Assembly (NCBI RefSeq): GCF_017352135.1
Contig: NZ_CP071454.1
Coordinates: 3,249,001 to 3,313,000 of the forward strand
Direction: 5' to 3'
Length of the DNA stretch: 64,000 nt
From: Rhizobium lentis
Lineage (GTDB): Bacteria > Pseudomonadota > Alphaproteobacteria > Rhizobiales > Rhizobiaceae
The notes below the pieces were generated by a model. It was not told the DNA's origin, searched no databases, and saw nothing but the letters and a program-made list of their open reading frames with translations. Positions 61,641 to 64,000 of the stretch are shown in pieces; positions within the stretch are counted from its first letter, which is position 1, and every line of letters starts with the position of its first letter. Position numbers and translations under genes: made by a program.

Positions 61641-61709
61641 TCGCGACCCCGGGAGCGGTTATTCGCGACCTGGGGAGCATTATCGCGACCCCGGGAGCAT
61701 TTCGCGGCC
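61641..61709. repeat. Short tandem repeat after acpS
   Basis: Three and a half units of about 20 bases: 61641-61662, 61663-61682, 61683-61701 and a partial unit from 61702. The consensus is TCGCGACCCCGGGAGCATTA with small changes. It begins immediately after the acpS stop codon. Function unknown; it may reflect slippage. Confidence 0.85.
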
Positions 61710-61815
61710 TCTCATCGCTTTTGATGTTGGCGCCATTGCCGCAACCGGGCGAAGCCGCTAGAACAGGATGATCTAAAGCCGGATCGGCCCTGAATCCTAT
61801 TCTAGATTAAAGAAT

Positions 61816-61867
61816 TAGAGCATGATGTCGTCCGAAAGCCGCTGACACTTTTCGGCATTATGCTCTA
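61816..61867. repeat. Intergenic palindromic repeat element upstream of lepB
   Basis: Outer stem TAGAGCAT (61816-61823) with ATGCTCTA (61860-61867), inner stem CCGAAA (61832-61837) with TTTCGG (61850-61855), and a loop GCCGCTGACACT between. It is the reverse-oriented relative of the elements at 47412 and 52564. The preceding CTAGATTAAAGAATTAGAGC is the kind of flank such elements have in rhizobia. The distance to the lepB start is 55 bases, so it probably lies in the lepB 5' leader. Confidence 0.75.
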
Positions 61868-61921
61868 GAGAGAACGACAAAAGAGTTGCGCCTCAGTGGC
61901 GTCTTGAAGGAATAAGACTGC

Positions 61922-62665
61922 GTGTCCGAAAAAGTCGAAACCAAGCCGAACGCCCTTTGGGAAAATATCAAGGTCATCATTCAGGCGCTGATCTTGGCGA
62001 TGGTGATCCGAACCGTGCTGTTCCAGCCCTTTACCATCCCGTCCGGTTCGATGATGCCGACGCTACTCGTCGGCGATTATATCTTCGTCAACAAGTTCGC
62101 TTACGGCTATTCGAAATATTCGCTGCCATTCTCGCCCGATATCTTCAGTGGCCGGCTGTTCGGTTCCGATCCGAAGCGCGGCGATATCGTCGTCTTCCGC
62201 TTCCCGCCCAATCCCGATGTCGATTACATCAAGCGCTGCATCGGCCTGCCGGGCGACCATATCCAGGTCACCGACGGCGTGCTCTACGTCAACGGCAAGC
62301 CGGTTCCGAAGGTGGCGGACGGCAGCTTCACCTCGGATTACAAGCTCGATCCGGGCAAGGATGTGCCGGTCTTCCGGGAAACGCTCGACAACGGCAAGAC
62401 CTACGACACGCTCGACCAGTCTCCGGTGTCGCGCGGTGATAACACCCGCGAATTCATCGTGCCGGAAGGCCATTATTTCATGATGGGCGACAACCGCGAC
62501 AACTCGGCCGACAGCCGCTTCGAGGTCGGCTTCGTGCCGGCTGAAAATCTTGTCGGCCGCGCCAGCGTCATCTTCTTCTCGCTGGGCAACGACACATCGT
62601 TCCGCGAAATCTGGAAATGGCCGACCAACATGCGCTGGGACCGCCTTTTCAAGGTCGTTGAATGA
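61922..62665 (+). CDS. lepB: Signal peptidase I
   Basis: Membrane-bound serine protease that removes signal peptides from exported proteins. The 247 residues have a single N-terminal membrane helix (IKVIIQALILAMVIRTVLF). Box B carries the catalytic Ser (FTIPSGSMMPTLLVGDYIFVN, Ser near residue 41), and box D carries the catalytic Lys (YIKRCIGLPGD near 103). Box E is MGDNRDNSADSR near 190. The start codon is GTG at 61922 with AAGGA about 11 bases upstream; no nearer in-frame ATG would keep the membrane helix. The stop overlaps the rnc start by 4 bases. Confidence 0.97.
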   Translation: MSEKVETKPNALWENIKVIIQALILAMVIRTVLFQPFTIPSGSMMPTLLVGDYIFVNKFAYGYSKYSLPFSPDIFSGRLFGSDPKRGDIVVFRFPPNPDVDYIKRCIGLPGDHIQVTDGVLYVNGKPVPKVADGSFTSDYKLDPGKDVPVFRETLDNGKTYDTLDQSPVSRGDNTREFIVPEGHYFMMGDNRDNSADSRFEVGFVPAENLVGRASVIFFSLGNDTSFREIWKWPTNMRWDRLFKVVE

Positions 62666-63381
62666 GCAAGGCGCAGATGCTTTCTGCGGCTGACCGCGCA
62701 AAGCTTGAGAACCTGATCGGTCACGACTTCGCCGAAAAGGAACGCCTGGACCGGGCGCTGACCCATGCCAGCGCCCGCACGGAAAAGGGCGGCAATTACG
62801 AGCGGCTAGAGTTCCTCGGTGACAGGGTTCTCGGGCTCTGCATCGCCGAACTTCTGTTCCGCACCTTCGGTACGGCGGGAGAAGGCGAGCTCTCGGTTCG
62901 GCTCAACCAGCTTGTCAGCGCCGAAACCTGTGCCGCGGTTGCCGACGAACTCAATCTCCATCTTTATATCCGCACCGGCGCCGATGTGAAGAAATTGACC
63001 GGCAAGCGCATGATGAATGTGCGCGCCGACGTCGTCGAGAGCCTGATCGCCGCGATTTATCTCGATGGCGGTCTCGAAGTCGCCCGCCGTTTCATCCTGC
63101 GCTACTGGCAGAGCAGGGCGGCGAGGGCGGACGGCGCCAAGCGCGACGCCAAGACCGAGCTGCAGGAATGGTCGCACGCGAAATTTGGCGTCACCCCGAT
63201 CTATCGGGTTGATGAACGCAGCGGACCGGATCATGATCCGCGTTTTAAGGTGACGGTGGAAGTTGCTGGCATGAAGCCGGAAACCGGCGTAGAGCGGTCG
63301 AAGCGTGCCGCCGAACAGGTCGCGGCGACGAAGATGCTTGAGCGTGAAGGCATTTGGCAGCAATCGCCTGCCGGAAACTGA
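62662..63381 (+). CDS. rnc: Ribonuclease III
   Basis: Double-strand-specific endoribonuclease for rRNA and mRNA processing. The 239 residues have the signature ERLEFLGDRVLGLCIAELL near residue 47 and a second acidic site in DVVESLIAAIYLDGG near 115. A C-terminal dsRNA-binding domain follows (KTELQEWSHAKFGVTPIYRV, GVERSKRAAEQVAATKMLE). The ATG overlaps the lepB stop (ATGA), and the era start follows 7 bases after the stop. lepB-rnc-era is a classic operon, so the start and function are secure. Confidence 0.97.
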   Translation: MSKAQMLSAADRAKLENLIGHDFAEKERLDRALTHASARTEKGGNYERLEFLGDRVLGLCIAELLFRTFGTAGEGELSVRLNQLVSAETCAAVADELNLHLYIRTGADVKKLTGKRMMNVRADVVESLIAAIYLDGGLEVARRFILRYWQSRAARADGAKRDAKTELQEWSHAKFGVTPIYRVDERSGPDHDPRFKVTVEVAGMKPETGVERSKRAAEQVAATKMLEREGIWQQSPAGN

Positions 63382-63388
63382 TGGGACA

Positions 63389-64000
63389 ATGACACAAGAC
63401 GAAAATATCGCGGCCGAGGCTGCTGCAGAAACCCATGGCCCGACTCATTCGGGCTTCGTTGCGCTGATCGGGCCGACCAATGCCGGCAAGTCGACGCTGG
63501 TGAACCGCCTCGTCGGCGCCAAGGTCTCGATCGTGAGCCACAAGGTGCAGACGACGCGCGCGATCGTGCGCGGCATTGCGATCCACGACAATGCCCAGAT
63601 CGTCTTCATGGACACGCCAGGCATCTTCAAGCCGCGCCGCCGGCTCGATCGCGCCATGGTGACCTCGGCCTGGGGCGGCGCCAAGGATGCCGATCTGATC
63701 ATGCTGCTGATCGATAGCGAGCGCGGCCTGCGCGGCGATGCCGAAGCCATCCTCGAAGGCCTCAAAGAGGTGCAGCAGCCGAAGATCCTGGTGCTCAACA
63801 AGATCGACCGCGTCAACCGCGAGGACCTGCTGGCGCTGGCCGCTGCCGCCAACGAGAAGATCGCTTTCGACCGCACCTTCATGATCTCGGCCGAAAACGG
63901 TTCCGGCTGCGACGACGTCATGGACTATCTGGCCAGCACACTTCCCGAGGGACCGTGGTACTATCCGGAAGACCAGATCTCCGATCTGCCCATGCGCCAG
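63389..64000 (+). CDS. era: GTPase Era, 3' end cut by the window edge
   Basis: Ribosome-assembly GTPase that binds 16S rRNA through a C-terminal KH domain, which lies beyond the window. The visible 204 codons begin MTQDENIAAEAAAETHG, then show G1 LIGPTNAGKSTLVNRLVG near residue 24, the G2 region TTRAIVRGI, G3 MDTPGIFKPRRRLDRAM near 73 and G4 LVLNKIDRVNRE near 132. The G5 ISAENGSGCDDVMDYL is near 170. This is the complete GTPase domain. The ATG lies 7 bases after the rnc stop, with GGGAC upstream. Confidence 0.97.
   Translation, partial: MTQDENIAAEAAAETHGPTHSGFVALIGPTNAGKSTLVNRLVGAKVSIVSHKVQTTRAIVRGIAIHDNAQIVFMDTPGIFKPRRRLDRAMVTSAWGGAKDADLIMLLIDSERGLRGDAEAILEGLKEVQQPKILVLNKIDRVNREDLLALAAAANEKIAFDRTFMISAENGSGCDDVMDYLASTLPEGPWYYPEDQISDLPMRQ

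Overview
This window looks like chromosome of a Rhizobium species, probably in the R. etli / R. leguminosarum / R. phaseoli group. The evidence is the GC-rich alphaproteobacterial codon use, the housekeeping run dapA-smpB-(NYN)-rpoZ-rsh-(DUF3563)-(DUF2062)-acpS-lepB-rnc-era at the right end, Rhizobium-type intergenic palindromes, and Rhizobium-style exopolysaccharide genes. No tRNA, rRNA, CRISPR array, transposase or integrase was seen.

Layout. (1) 1-26630 is a large surface-polysaccharide locus of the Wzx/Wzy type. A leftward operon (6551 to beyond 1) carries a GT2 and two GT4 glycosyltransferases, a Wzz/BY-kinase chain-length protein and gmd, which is cut by the window edge. Rightward units carry a Wzy-like polymerase and a secreted beta-helix protein, then a WecG-type GT26, a WbaP/ExoY-type initiating phosphotransferase, a UDP-xylose synthase, a GT8 and a GT2. 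A lone LuxR-type regulator with a degenerate receiver domain faces left at 16815-17585. A six-gene operon of overlapping genes (18140-23665) makes acylated amino-sugar nucleotides. A leftward pair follows: a Wzx flippase and an ExoF-like export protein.

(2) 27127-51500 is an accessory region. It holds two copies of one module: a giant, repeat-rich extracellular protein with an N,N-dimethylformamidase-like domain and several DUF4082-like domains, followed by a COG0523/CobW metallochaperone GTPase. A copper/silver efflux operon (small Cys-rich protein, FixH/YtkA-like protein, CusB, CusA, and a frameshifted small membrane protein) lies between the two modules. A small conserved-looking protein and a type I secretion pair (HlyB-like ABC exporter, HlyD-like adaptor) follow the second module. 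The obvious reading is that the exporter secretes the giant proteins, which share a nearly identical C-terminal tail, and that the GTPases supply metal. That is inference.

(3) 51629-64000 is core chromosome: an alpha/beta hydrolase, a soluble lytic transglycosylase, dapA, smpB, a NYN-domain protein, rpoZ, the bifunctional (p)ppGpp enzyme rsh, a 49-residue DUF3563 protein, a DUF2062 membrane protein, acpS, lepB, rnc and the start of era. Intergenic palindromes of one repeat family occur at 47412, 52564 and 61816, and a short tandem repeat follows acpS.

The most unusual content is the duplicated giant-protein plus GTPase module beside a type I exporter. Also notable are the near-identical 678-bp repeats inside the first giant gene, a small gene broken by two G-run deletions, and a palindromic repeat that supplies the end of a coding sequence.
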